Shown one piece after another: positions 7,820-15,870 of a stretch of 64,000 nt of DNA. Origin of the DNA: DASQFQ01 sp963805525 (GTDB taxonomy: Bacteria > Actinomycetota > Thermoleophilia > Solirubrobacterales > Solirubrobacteraceae); NCBI GenBank assembly GCA_963805525.1, contig CAWDUT010000006.1, forward strand, positions 1,240,001-1,304,000, given 5' to 3'. Made by a program: the position numbers and the translations under genes. Below the pieces are notes generated by a model. The model did not search any database. It saw nothing but the letters and a program-made list of their open reading frames with translations, and was not told the origin of the DNA. Each line of letters opens with the position of its first letter. The stretch's first letter is position 1.

Positions 7820-9604
7820 TCAGAGCTCGCCGACGAGGCGCTCGCCGACCCGGTGCGCGAGGGCGAGGATCGTCAGCACCGGGTTGACGCCGCCGTTGGT
7901 GACGTGCAGCGAGCCGTCGGCGATCGTGACGCCGTCGTGCCCCCACACGCGGCCCCAGGGATCGGTCACGGACGTGCGGGGGTCGGTGCCCATGCGGCAG
8001 CTGCCGGCCTGGTGCTGGCCCGCGCTCGGACCGATCGGCTGCGCCCAGAACAGCCGCTCGGTCGTCCGGGCGCCGCTGGCTCGCAGCCACTCCTGCGCGC
8101 GCTCGCCCAGGAATACGGCGCTCGCGACGTCGTTGGGCTCGCGGGCGGCGGACAGCAGGCGCGCGGCGGGCATGCCGTTGGCGTCGGTGACGGAGGGCGC
8201 GAGCGTGACGCGCGAGCCGGCGGCGGGCACCTCCTGGATCGGCCCGACGACGAACTGGGCGCGGGTGTAGGTCTCGCGCATGGCGGCGGCGCCCGCCTCG
8301 CCCCAGGCCGGGATCACGCCTGCGGCGCTCAGCTTCAGGTACGCCTCGATCGGGATCGGCACGAACTCGTTGGCGAGGATGCCGCCCCCGAGGATCCCGT
8401 CGTTGTGGTGCCGGTGGTCGGTGGTGGAGATCGAGGGCCCCGGCCCGACGCAGTCCTGCACCGGCTCGTCGAAGACGCCGACGGCGCCCGCGTAGACGTG
8501 ACCCTGGAGGTAGCGGCCGACCTGGTCGTGGGCGGTCCCGACCTCGCTGGCCAGCAACAGCCGTGCGGTCTCGATCGCGCCGGCGGCGACCACGACCTGA
8601 CCCGCGTGCACCGCGTGGTGGCGGCCGGCCCGCGCGAGCTCCGCTCCCACGACGCGGGCGCCCCGCGTGATCAGCCGCGTGGCGGCGGCGCCCGTGAGGA
8701 GATCGCAGCGACCCGTGGCGACCGCCCGCGCGATCGTCGTGTTGTGGCTGCCGTTCTTGGCGCCCGCGTGGCACGCGAAGCCCGCGCAGGTGCCGCAGCG
8801 GATGCACGCGGGGCGCCCGCCGTAGGGCACCGAGTTGATCAGCAGCGGCACCGGGCCGGTGGCCAGCCCGAGCGCCTCGGCGCCGCGCGCGAGCACGGGC
8901 TCCGCGGCGTTCGGCGCGAACGGCGGCATCGGGTAGCCGCGGCTCCGCGCGCCGTCGTACGGGCGCAGCGCGTCACCGCCGCAGACGCCGAGCTCCCACT
9001 CGACGCGGTCGTAGTGGGGCGCGAGGTCCTCGTAGCCGATCGGCCAGTCGACGAACGGCTCGCCATAGGTCGAGCGCATGCGGAAGTCCTCGGGGCAGAA
9101 CCGCCATGCCATCGCGCCGTACACGCGCGTGCCGCCGCCGACGGTCGTCGCGTTGTTGTTCCAGGCCGGCTCGGTGGGGGAGAGGATCGTGTCGGTGACG
9201 AGCCGCGGGTTGCCGGCCGCGGGCGGATCGACCTGGCGCTCGAGCCCGGTGAACACGCGCGCGTTGCGCAGGTGATCGCGCGGTAGATCGGCGCGCCCGA
9301 GCGCTTCGCCGCGCTCGACGAGCAGGACCCGCTTGCCGGCCTCGGCGAGCACGCACGCGGCCATGCCACCGCCGGCGCCCGCGCCGATCACGATCACGTC
9401 GTACTCGTCCGCCAGGTCGTCGGGCGCGATCGGCGCCGGCGGCGTGTCCGGCGCTTCGGGCCAGCTCGTCCCGGGCTGCATGGGGAGGTAGCCGAGCTCG
9501 TCCCAGGAGGCCGGATCGCCGTAGTGGGTCCGGGCCGCGACCTGCAGCACCTCGGCCAGCGCGGCCGCTGCGGGCGTGTCCGGATCGGCGAGCAGCTCGC
9601 TCAC
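7820..9604 (-). CDS. GMC family FAD-dependent oxidoreductase with N-terminal alpha-helical domain
   Basis: A GMC-type flavoprotein of 594 residues from the only ATG/GTG/TTG start available, GTG 9604. The FAD-binding VIVIGAGAGGGMA is at residues 71-82 and the C-terminal GSCRMG and NGGVNPVLTI motifs are intact. Four cysteines (267, 270, 273, 278; ACIRCGTCAGFACHAGAK) form a metal- or cluster-like knot seen in gluconate-2-dehydrogenase and glycoside-3-dehydrogenase relatives. The coding pattern clearly continues upstream of the GTG to the stop of the MFS gene (9781) in the same frame, spelling a domain typical of the gluconate-2-dehydrogenase subunit-3 fold (LLGAVADALIPG). The true N-terminus is therefore probably longer. 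It likely oxidises a sugar or glycoside; the acceptor is unknown. Confidence 0.85.
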   Translation of the reverse strand: MSELLADPDTPAAAALAEVLQVAARTHYGDPASWDELGYLPMQPGTSWPEAPDTPPAPIAPDDLADEYDVIVIGAGAGGGMAACVLAEAGKRVLLVERGEALGRADLPRDHLRNARVFTGLERQVDPPAAGNPRLVTDTILSPTEPAWNNNATTVGGGTRVYGAMAWRFCPEDFRMRSTYGEPFVDWPIGYEDLAPHYDRVEWELGVCGGDALRPYDGARSRGYPMPPFAPNAAEPVLARGAEALGLATGPVPLLINSVPYGGRPACIRCGTCAGFACHAGAKNGSHNTTIARAVATGRCDLLTGAAATRLITRGARVVGAELARAGRHHAVHAGQVVVAAGAIETARLLLASEVGTAHDQVGRYLQGHVYAGAVGVFDEPVQDCVGPGPSISTTDHRHHNDGILGGGILANEFVPIPIEAYLKLSAAGVIPAWGEAGAAAMRETYTRAQFVVGPIQEVPAAGSRVTLAPSVTDANGMPAARLLSAAREPNDVASAVFLGERAQEWLRASGARTTERLFWAQPIGPSAGQHQAGSCRMGTDPRTSVTDPWGRVWGHDGVTIADGSLHVTNGGVNPVLTILALAHRVGERLVGEL

Positions 9605-9778
9605 GAGCGCCTCGCGATCGGCCCGGCTCCAGGCGCCGAAGCCGGCCGGGATGACCGGCGCCAGCGCCGCCCTCAGCGCGCCGTCGTCCTCGATCGAGAC
9701 GCCCGGGATGAGGGCGTCGGCGACCGCGCCCAGCAGGCGTGCCTCGTGCTCCGCGATCGACGCAGCTTGCCCGAGCCC

Positions 9779-11209
9779 TCAGGCCGGCGCAAGCCGGCGC
9801 CGCAGCAGCACCGCGCTCACGACGGCGGACGCGGCGATCAGGCTCGCGCCGCCGCCCTCGACGACGCGGAACGCCAGCGTGAACGCGTCACGCGCGGAGT
9901 CGCTCGTCAGGGCCTCGCCGAGCGCGCCGTGGCCGTAGATGGCACCGCCGAGGCTGCCGAGACACGCGATCCCGAGCGCTCCCCCGAGGTTCGCCGTGGT
10001 CGTCAGCAGGCCGGACGCGGTCCCCGATCGTGCGGGCGGCACGGACGCGACCGTCAGCTCGGTCGTGAGCACGTACACGGGCGCGAGCCCGACCGCCGCG
10101 ATCACCGAGCCGGCCACTACGAACGGGAGGCCCGACTGCGGCCCGACCTGCGTCAGGAGCCCGAAGCCGATGGCCGTGACCGCCAGGCTCGCGCTCAGCG
10201 TCAGCACGGGCCGGAGGCGGTTTGCCGCCACCGGGGCGAGCGCGGAGCCGGCCAGGTAGCCGAGCGCCGACGGGATCGTCCACAGCCCGGCCTGCAGCGC
10301 CGGGAGCCCGAGCACGAGCTGGAGGTACTGCGCGGTGAAGAACTGCGTGCCGTAGAGGACGAAGAAGCACAGCGCGTTCGCCGCCAGCGGCAGCGAGAAG
10401 TCGCGGCGCCGGAACAGCGCGAGGTCGATCCACGGGTCGGCCTGCCGCTGCTGGCGGCGCAGGAACGCCGCCACGAGGCAGAGCCCGATCGCGAGCGAGA
10501 CGCCGGCGACCGGATCGAGGCCGCCCTGGACGGCTCGCTTGAGCCCGAAGACCGCGCTGAGCACGCCGGCCAGGGACAGCGCGGCGCCGACGGTGTCGAG
10601 GCGCGCGGCGTCGCGCTCGCGGAGCTCGGGCAGTAGCACGGGCCCGAGCGCCAGCAGCACGGCGATCAGCGGCACGCCGAAGAGGAAGACCGAGCCCCAC
10701 CAGAAGTGGCGCAGGAGGACGCCCGCCACCACGGGAGCGAGCACGCCACCGAGCGCGAAGCTCGCCGTCCAGACGCCGAACGCGGTCGTGCGCTGGCGCG
10801 GGTCGGTGAACATGCCGCGGATCAGGGCGAGGGTCGACGGCATCAGCGTCGCTCCCGTCACGCCCAGCAGGAGCCGCGCCGCGATCAGCATCGCCGGGCT
10901 GGTCGCGAAGGCGGCCAGCAGCGAGGCGGCGCCGAACCCGGCGGCGCCGATCAGCAGCAGGCGGCGGCGCCCGACCCGGTCTCCGAGCGCGCCCATGGTC
11001 ATCAGGCAGCCGGCGACGAGGAACGCGTAGCTGTCGACGATCCACAGCAGCTGGGCGTTGGTCGGGCGCAGATCCGCGCTCAGCGCCGGGATCGCGAGGT
11101 TGAGCACGTGCGCGTCCATCGAGACGAGCAGGCACGGCACCGCCAGCACGGCGAGCCCGGCCCACTCGCGGGCGCCGGCTCGTCGCTGTAACGTCTGAGT
11201 AGCAGTCAT
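9779..11209 (-). CDS. MFS transporter, DHA2 family
   Basis: A 476-residue, probably 14-helix drug:H+ antiporter-2 protein. Motif A is present between helices 2 and 3 (GALGDRVGRRRLL), motif C-like glycines in helix 5 (FALGGVLAPVVAGVLL), and the helix-1 DAHVLNLAIPAL segment carries the family Asp. I start at ATG 11209 (MTATQTLQRR); an ATG at 11248 would add 13 residues with no support. Codon 7 is TTA, rare in such a genome. It is divergent from a zf-CGNR gene, with CGTTAC repeats between them, so that protein may regulate it. Substrate unknown. Confidence 0.88.
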   Translation of the reverse strand: MTATQTLQRRAGAREWAGLAVLAVPCLLVSMDAHVLNLAIPALSADLRPTNAQLLWIVDSYAFLVAGCLMTMGALGDRVGRRRLLLIGAAGFGAASLLAAFATSPAMLIAARLLLGVTGATLMPSTLALIRGMFTDPRQRTTAFGVWTASFALGGVLAPVVAGVLLRHFWWGSVFLFGVPLIAVLLALGPVLLPELRERDAARLDTVGAALSLAGVLSAVFGLKRAVQGGLDPVAGVSLAIGLCLVAAFLRRQQRQADPWIDLALFRRRDFSLPLAANALCFFVLYGTQFFTAQYLQLVLGLPALQAGLWTIPSALGYLAGSALAPVAANRLRPVLTLSASLAVTAIGFGLLTQVGPQSGLPFVVAGSVIAAVGLAPVYVLTTELTVASVPPARSGTASGLLTTTANLGGALGIACLGSLGGAIYGHGALGEALTSDSARDAFTLAFRVVEGGGASLIAASAVVSAVLLRRRLAPA

Positions 11210-11265
11210 GGCGTTACGCCTACCCCGAGCTGATGAAACGCAAAACACGCCTTCAGAGCGTTACA
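11187..11265. promoter_or_regulatory. inverted and repeated CGTTAC boxes between pump and CGNR gene
   Basis: TGTAACGTCTGA at 11187-11198 and TCAGAGCGTTACA at 11253-11265 are inverted copies differing by one inserted base. A third copy, GGCGTTACGCC (11210-11220), is a perfect 5-1-5 palindrome just before the pump ATG. The first copy is inside the pump's first codons, the third next to the -10 of the CGNR gene. This is the layout expected for an operator shared by divergent genes; the binding protein is not known. Confidence 0.45.
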
Positions 11266-11267
11266 CT
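11262..11267 (+). promoter_or_regulatory. -10 box of a likely leaderless CGNR-gene promoter
   Basis: TACACT is followed by six bases and then the ATG at 11274; no ribosome-binding site is seen. The box overlaps a CGTTAC repeat, so a protein bound there would block transcription. Confidence 0.45.
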
Positions 11268-11273
11268 GCGGTC

Positions 11274-11792
11274 ATGCCGACGGAGGTCCAGCCGATGCCC
11301 ATGCCGATGCTGGTCGAGCTCGTCAACGGCTGGGGGACCGTCCCGCGCGCGAAGGCCGGCGACCGCGATCGCCCGCCGATCGCCGAGCAGCACGTCGCAA
11401 TGGGGCTGACCGACGCGGAGCTGGAGCGGGTGGCCGACCGGCTCTACCCCGTCTTCGCGGCCGACGGGGCGGCCGAGCGCGCGCAGCTCGTCAGCGATCT
11501 GCTGATGAGCTGCGGCGTCCAGCCCGCGCTGGGTGTGGCCGGCGACCGGATCCGGGCCGAGTGGCTCGTCCCGCGCCGGCGCGACGCGATCCTGGCGGCG
11601 GCCGCCGTCGCGCTGCACGGCCAGCTCGTCGAGCACGAGCCCGAGCGGCTGGGGACCTGCGCCTCCACCAGCTGCGGCGACGCCTTCGCCGATGCCTCGC
11701 CGGGCGCGCACCGGCGCTTCTGCTCGGTCACCTGCCAGAACCGCGAGCGGGTCGCCGCCTTCCGCCGCCGCCGGCAGGCGGGAACCACGTAG
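11274..11792 (+). CDS. zf-CGNR / ABATE-type zinc finger regulator
   Basis: A 172-residue protein. The N-terminal part (LVELVNGWGTVPR and following) fits the ABATE domain and the C-terminus is a zf-CGNR finger: Cys pair in TCASTSCGDAF, then RRFCSVTCQNRERVAAFRRRR. Proteins of this build are considered transcription regulators, though few have been studied. The ATG at 11274 is preferred because TACACT sits six bases upstream; an in-frame ATG at 11208 would overlap the pump start. Divergent from the DHA2 pump, it is the natural candidate to bind the shared CGTTAC repeats. Confidence 0.82.
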   Translation: MPTEVQPMPMPMLVELVNGWGTVPRAKAGDRDRPPIAEQHVAMGLTDAELERVADRLYPVFAADGAAERAQLVSDLLMSCGVQPALGVAGDRIRAEWLVPRRRDAILAAAAVALHGQLVEHEPERLGTCASTSCGDAFADASPGAHRRFCSVTCQNRERVAAFRRRRQAGTT

Positions 11793-12542
11793 CTAGGTCC
11801 AGCCGCCGTCCACGACCCAGCGCTGCGCCGTGCACGAGCGGCTGTCCTCGGCGGCGAGCCACAGCACCAGCCGCGCCACGTCGGCCGGGTAGAGCTTCTG
11901 CGGCAGGCACTGGTTCTCCTCGATGCTGGCCTCGGCCTCGGGGTTGATCCAGTGGGTCAGCTGGCGCTCGGTCATCACCCAGCCCGGGAGCACGCAGTTG
12001 ACCCGGATGCCGTCCGGGCCCAGCTCGCGTGCCATCGCCTTGGTCAGGCCCTCGATCCCGGCCTTCGCCGTGTTGTAGACCGGCAGGTCCAGGAGCTTGA
12101 TGTGCGGGCTGATCGAGGCCATGTTCACCACCGAGCCGTGGCCCGCCGCGCGCATCATCGGCACGACCGCCTGGATGGCGAAGAAGTGGTGCCGGACGTT
12201 GATCTCGATGAACTCGTCCCAGCGCGCGGCGCCCAGCGTCTCGATGGGCATGCGCTCGTCGTTCGCCGCGTTGTTGACGAGCACGGTCACCGGCCCGAGC
12301 CGCTCGCCGGTGGTGGCGATCGCGTGCTGCAGGGCCTCGATGTCGCGCACATCGCAGTGCTGGTAGAGCCCGCCGACCTGCTCGGCCAGCGCCTGCCCCG
12401 CCTCGTCCTGGATGTCGACGAAGCCGACCTTCACGCCCTGGGCCGCGAGCTGGGCGACGAACTCGGCGCCGAGCCCGGTCGCGCCGCCGCTCACGAACGC
12501 CACCTGGCCGCGCAGGCTCGGGTACGTCGCGAACTCGGTCAC
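11793..12542 (-). CDS. SDR family oxidoreductase, XylB-like (sugar 1-dehydrogenase type)
   Basis: A 249-residue short-chain dehydrogenase. Cofactor motif GGATGLG at 19-25, NNAAND at 90-95, and catalytic Ser-143, Tyr-156, Lys-160. The overall text (YPSLRGQVAFVSGG, VYNTAKAGIEGLTKAMARELGPDGIRVNCVLPG, a final DGGWT) closely resembles Caulobacter XylB, the NAD D-xylose 1-dehydrogenase, so a pentose or related sugar is the likely substrate; other sugar SDRs cannot be excluded. The GTG start at 12542 overlaps the LLM oxidoreductase stop by four bases, so the two are coupled. Confidence 0.85.
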   Translation of the reverse strand: MTEFATYPSLRGQVAFVSGGATGLGAEFVAQLAAQGVKVGFVDIQDEAGQALAEQVGGLYQHCDVRDIEALQHAIATTGERLGPVTVLVNNAANDERMPIETLGAARWDEFIEINVRHHFFAIQAVVPMMRAAGHGSVVNMASISPHIKLLDLPVYNTAKAGIEGLTKAMARELGPDGIRVNCVLPGWVMTERQLTHWINPEAEASIEENQCLPQKLYPADVARLVLWLAAEDSRSCTAQRWVVDGGWT

Positions 12543-13369
12543 CGCAGCGCGTCGGCGAGCAGGTCGACCTGCGCCGGGTCCGGATCGCAGGGGAAGAAGA
12601 TCAGCTCATCGCAGCCCGCTGCCGCGAACGCCTCGACGTTCTCGCGCACGGTCTCGGCGTCGGTCGCCGCCCGCGCCACGATCTCGTCCGTGTATGCGTT
12701 GTCCCCGTAGTAGTCGCGCAGCGTGTGATCGACGGCCTGCTCCGCGCCGTCGCCGAGCGCGTAGTACGGCTGCACCACGATCCGGGGCACGCCGTCGCGG
12801 CCCTCGGCCTCCCACGCGGCGCGCAGCCGCTCGGTCCCGCCGGCCAGCTCCTCGAGCGTGCAGTTGCCGCCGGTCCAGCCGTCGGCGTGGCGGGCGGCGC
12901 GGGTGAACGCCGCGTCGGCCCACCCGCCGAGGAGCACCGACGGGCGGCCGGGGGGACCGATCTCGTCACCGTTCCAGATGCCGTCCCACAGCTCGAGCAT
13001 CTCGTCGAGGACCCGTCCGCGGGCACGGAAGTCGGCGCCGGCGGCGCTGAAGTCGTCCTCGCGCCGGCCGACGGCCACGCCGAGCACCAGGCGACCCCCG
13101 GAGAGCAGGTCGAGGGTCGCCGCCTGCTTGGCGAGCACGGCGCCGTTGGGCCGCGTGGGCGCGAGCAGGATCGCGGTCATGAGCCGGATCCGCTCGGTCG
13201 CGCCGGCCGCGACGGCGAGCGCGATCAGCGGCTCCTGGCACGGATAGACGATGCGGTCGATCGTGCCCAGCGACGAGAAGCCGCGCGCCTCGGCGCGGCG
13301 CGCCCACTCCAGCGTCTGCTCGCTCCCGGCGCCCGGGATCGTCGACGGCAGACCGATGCCAACGTCCAT
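12539..13369 (-). CDS. LLM class flavin/F420-dependent oxidoreductase
   Basis: A 276-residue bacterial-luciferase-like TIM-barrel enzyme. Typical segments are WARRAEARGFSSLGTIDRI near the start, the ERIRLMTAILLAPTRPNGAVLAKQAATLDLLSGGRL core (residues about 80-112) and VLLGGWADAAFTRAARHADGW. Actinobacterial members mostly use F420 rather than FMN. The ATG at 13369 (MDVGIGLP) is the natural start; the longer frame upstream is antisense to the cupin gene. It is the first gene of a pair with the XylB-like SDR and is divergent from the cupin operon across 43 bases. Confidence 0.85.
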   Translation of the reverse strand: MDVGIGLPSTIPGAGSEQTLEWARRAEARGFSSLGTIDRIVYPCQEPLIALAVAAGATERIRLMTAILLAPTRPNGAVLAKQAATLDLLSGGRLVLGVAVGRREDDFSAAGADFRARGRVLDEMLELWDGIWNGDEIGPPGRPSVLLGGWADAAFTRAARHADGWTGGNCTLEELAGGTERLRAAWEAEGRDGVPRIVVQPYYALGDGAEQAVDHTLRDYYGDNAYTDEIVARAATDAETVRENVEAFAAAGCDELIFFPCDPDPAQVDLLADALR

Positions 13370-13412
13370 GGCGCCGAACCGTACCGGCGGCGGCGATAGT
13401 CTCGCGGTCCCG

Positions 13413-13934
13413 ATGTCAGGTCGCCAGGACACCAGCGCCGAGCCGTACCTCGGAGCGCAGCCGGAGGACATGCGCCCCGACCTCGTCGTTCCCGACGTGA
13501 TGCCGGCCGACGAGCGCCTGTGGGTGCCGCTGAGCGACGGCGTGTGGTCGCGGCCGCTGCACTTCAACGTGACCGCCGGCCAGTACACGCACGTCATGCG
13601 CGTCACGCGCTCGGGGATCATCGCCCGCCACCGCCACACCGGCCCGGTGTTCGCGCACATCTTCAAGGGCCGCTGGCACTACCTCGAGCACGACTGGGTC
13701 GCCGAGGAGGGCGGCTTCGCGTTCGAGCCGCCGGGCGAGACGCACACGCTCGTCGTCCCCGAGGGCTGCGACGAGATGGTGACCCTGTTCCAGGTCAACG
13801 GCGCGCTCGTGTACGTCGAGCAGGACGGCACGGCGATCGGCTACGACGACGTCTTCACCCGGCTGGAGGGGACGCGGCGGCACTACGAGTCCGCCGGCGT
13901 CGACCCGCAGTACCTCGAGTCGCTGATCCGATGA
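13413..13934 (+). CDS. cupin, 2,4'-dihydroxyacetophenone dioxygenase-like
   Basis: A 173-residue cupin. ARHRHTGPVFAHIFKGRWHYLEHDW holds the first cupin motif with its metal-binding His residues and Glu; PPGETHTLVVPEG holds the second. The order and spacing match 2,4'-dihydroxyacetophenone dioxygenase-family proteins, many of which have no proven activity. The ATG at 13413 is used because the upstream frame overlaps the divergent LLM gene. Its stop overlaps the next start (ATGA), so it opens a four-gene operon with KduD-like SDR, alditol oxidase and Gfo/Idh. In that setting a role in sugar or sugar-acid turnover is more likely than aromatic ring cleavage. Confidence 0.82.
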   Translation: MSGRQDTSAEPYLGAQPEDMRPDLVVPDVMPADERLWVPLSDGVWSRPLHFNVTAGQYTHVMRVTRSGIIARHRHTGPVFAHIFKGRWHYLEHDWVAEEGGFAFEPPGETHTLVVPEGCDEMVTLFQVNGALVYVEQDGTAIGYDDVFTRLEGTRRHYESAGVDPQYLESLIR

Positions 13935-14680
13935 GCGAAGGGGTCCTCGACCTCTTCTCGCTGCGCGGCAAGGGTGCGCTCGTCACGGGAGCCGGGCGCG
14001 GCCTGGGTCGTGCGATGGCGCTGGCGCTCGCCGAGGCCGGCGCGGACGTCGCGGCGGTCGACGTCGAGCCGCTCGACGGGGTCGGCTCTGCGACCCGGGA
14101 GCTCGATCTCCGCGCGCTGACGCCGGACGCGGCGGCGGAGCTCGTCGGGTGGGCGCGGAGCGAGCTCGGCGACCTCAGCGTGCTCGTCAACAACGCGGGC
14201 ATGATCCGGCGCGCGCCGGCGGCGGAGACCACGGCCGAGGACTGGCACGAGGTGATCGCCCTGAACCTGACGGCGCCGTTCTTCCTCGCCCAGGCCTTCG
14301 CGCGCGCCCTCCTCGGCGAGGGAGGGCGCGGGAGCATCGTCAACGTCGTCTCGATGAACTCGTTCCACGGCGGCATGGAGGTGCCGGCCTACACCGCGTC
14401 CAAGCACGGCCTGCTCGGGATCACGCGCGCGCTGGCCAACGAGTGGACCGGGCGCGGCATCCGGGTCAACGGCATCGCGCCGGGCTGGATGGCGACCGAG
14501 CTGACCGCCGCCCTGCGGGAGGACCCGGCGCGCGACGAGGCGCTCCTCGCCCGGCTGCCGATCGGGCGCTGGGGCGAGCCGGCCGACCTCGTGGGCGCCG
14601 TCGTCTACCTGGCGTCGGACGCGTCGAGCTACGTCTCGGGCAGCTTCGTCGCCGTGGACGGCGGATACCTGGCCCGTTGA
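13931..14680 (+). CDS. KduD-like short-chain dehydrogenase
   Basis: A 249-residue classical SDR: TGAGRGLG (19-26) for the cofactor, VNNAGMIRR (87-95), Ser-141, Tyr-154 and Lys-158 for catalysis. It resembles 2-dehydro-3-deoxy-D-gluconate 5-dehydrogenase (KduD) along its length: IRR after NNAG, SFHGGMEVPAYTASKHG, NEW, NGIAPGWMATELT, RLPIGRWGEPADL and the ending AVDGGYLAR. Such enzymes also oxidise other sugar acids, so KduD activity itself is not certain. Its start overlaps the cupin stop and its stop overlaps the TTG start of the alditol oxidase. Confidence 0.85.
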   Translation: MSEGVLDLFSLRGKGALVTGAGRGLGRAMALALAEAGADVAAVDVEPLDGVGSATRELDLRALTPDAAAELVGWARSELGDLSVLVNNAGMIRRAPAAETTAEDWHEVIALNLTAPFFLAQAFARALLGEGGRGSIVNVVSMNSFHGGMEVPAYTASKHGLLGITRALANEWTGRGIRVNGIAPGWMATELTAALREDPARDEALLARLPIGRWGEPADLVGAVVYLASDASSYVSGSFVAVDGGYLAR

Positions 14681-15870
14681 GCGTCCACCGCCCGTCGACG
14701 CTCGAGCAGCTCCAGGAGATCGTCGCCGCGGCACGCCAGGTGCGGGCGGTCGGGTCACACCACTCCTTCAACGACATCGCGGACGCCGAGGAGCAGGTGT
14801 CGCTCGCCGCGCTCCCGGCGGACGTGGTGATCGACCACGACGCGGCGACCGTCTCGTTCGGCGCGGGCCTCACCTACGGCGAGCTCGCCGGCGCGCTCGA
14901 GCGCGAGGGCGTGGCGCTGCACAACCTGGCCTCGCTGCCGCACATCTCGGTGGCGGGCGCGGTCGCCACCGCAACCCACGGCTCCGGCGACGCCAACCGC
15001 AACCTCGCGACGGCGGTCGCGGCGCTCGAGCTGGTGACGTCGAGCGGGGAGCTCGTGACCGCCGCGCGCGGCGACACGGACTTCGAGGGCATGGTGGTCG
15101 GCCTGGGCGCGCTCGGCGTCGTCACGCGCCTCACGCTCGACGTCGAGCCCGCCTACGAGGTGCGGCAGCGCGTCTTCGAGGCGCTCTCGTGGGACGCGCT
15201 GTTCGAGCACTTCGACGCGATCACCGGCAGCGGCTACAGCGTCAGCGTCTTGTCGTACCTGGGCGACAGGGTCGATCAGGTCTGGGTCAGGAGCCGCGTG
15301 ACCGATGCTCCCGAGGTCGTGCGGGACGACCTCTTCGGCGCGCGCCCCGCCACCGTCGACCGGCACCCGATCCTCGGCCTCGACCCGGTCAACTGCACGC
15401 CCCAGCTCGGCCGGCCCGGGCCGTGGTCGGCCCGCCTGCCGTACTTCCGCATGGGCTTCACCCCGAGCGCCGGCGAGGAGCTGCAGAGCGAGTACCTGGT
15501 GGCGCGCGACCAGGCCGGGGCCGCGATCGAGGCGGTGCGCGCCCTGGCCGACCGGATCCGCCCGGTCCTCCACGTCTGCGAGATCCGCACCATCGCCGCC
15601 GACCGGCTGTGGATGAGCCCGCAGTACGAGCGCGACAGCGTCGGTATCCACTTCACCTGGGCGCTCGAGCCCGAGGCTGTCACGGACGTGCTTGCCGACC
15701 TCGAGCCGGCGCTCGAGCCGTCCGACCCGCGCCCGCACTGGGGCAAGCTCTTCCTGCATGCGCCGCGCTACGAGCGCGTGGCCGACTTCGCGCGCCTCGC
15801 CGAGACGCTCGACCCGCGCGGCGCGTTCAGGAACGCGTGGCTCGAGTCCCGGGTACTGGGAACCGCATGA
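14677..15870 (+). CDS. FAD-dependent alditol oxidase (AldO / xylitol oxidase family)
   Basis: A 397-residue VAO-fold flavoprotein that resembles Streptomyces AldO, which oxidises the terminal CHOH of xylitol, sorbitol and similar polyols to the aldose with release of H2O2. VRAVGSHHSFN contains His-29, matching the histidine that carries covalent FAD (His-46 in AldO). LASLPHISVAGAVATATHGSG, VNCTPQLG, SGEELQSEYL and CEIRTIAAD all match. The only usable start is TTG 14677, overlapping the upstream stop as TTGA; it removes about 17 residues, including the usual NWAGN segment. The protein therefore looks N-terminally short but keeps every flavin contact I can recognise. Confidence 0.87.
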   Translation: MSVHRPSTLEQLQEIVAAARQVRAVGSHHSFNDIADAEEQVSLAALPADVVIDHDAATVSFGAGLTYGELAGALEREGVALHNLASLPHISVAGAVATATHGSGDANRNLATAVAALELVTSSGELVTAARGDTDFEGMVVGLGALGVVTRLTLDVEPAYEVRQRVFEALSWDALFEHFDAITGSGYSVSVLSYLGDRVDQVWVRSRVTDAPEVVRDDLFGARPATVDRHPILGLDPVNCTPQLGRPGPWSARLPYFRMGFTPSAGEELQSEYLVARDQAGAAIEAVRALADRIRPVLHVCEIRTIAADRLWMSPQYERDSVGIHFTWALEPEAVTDVLADLEPALEPSDPRPHWGKLFLHAPRYERVADFARLAETLDPRGAFRNAWLESRVLGTA

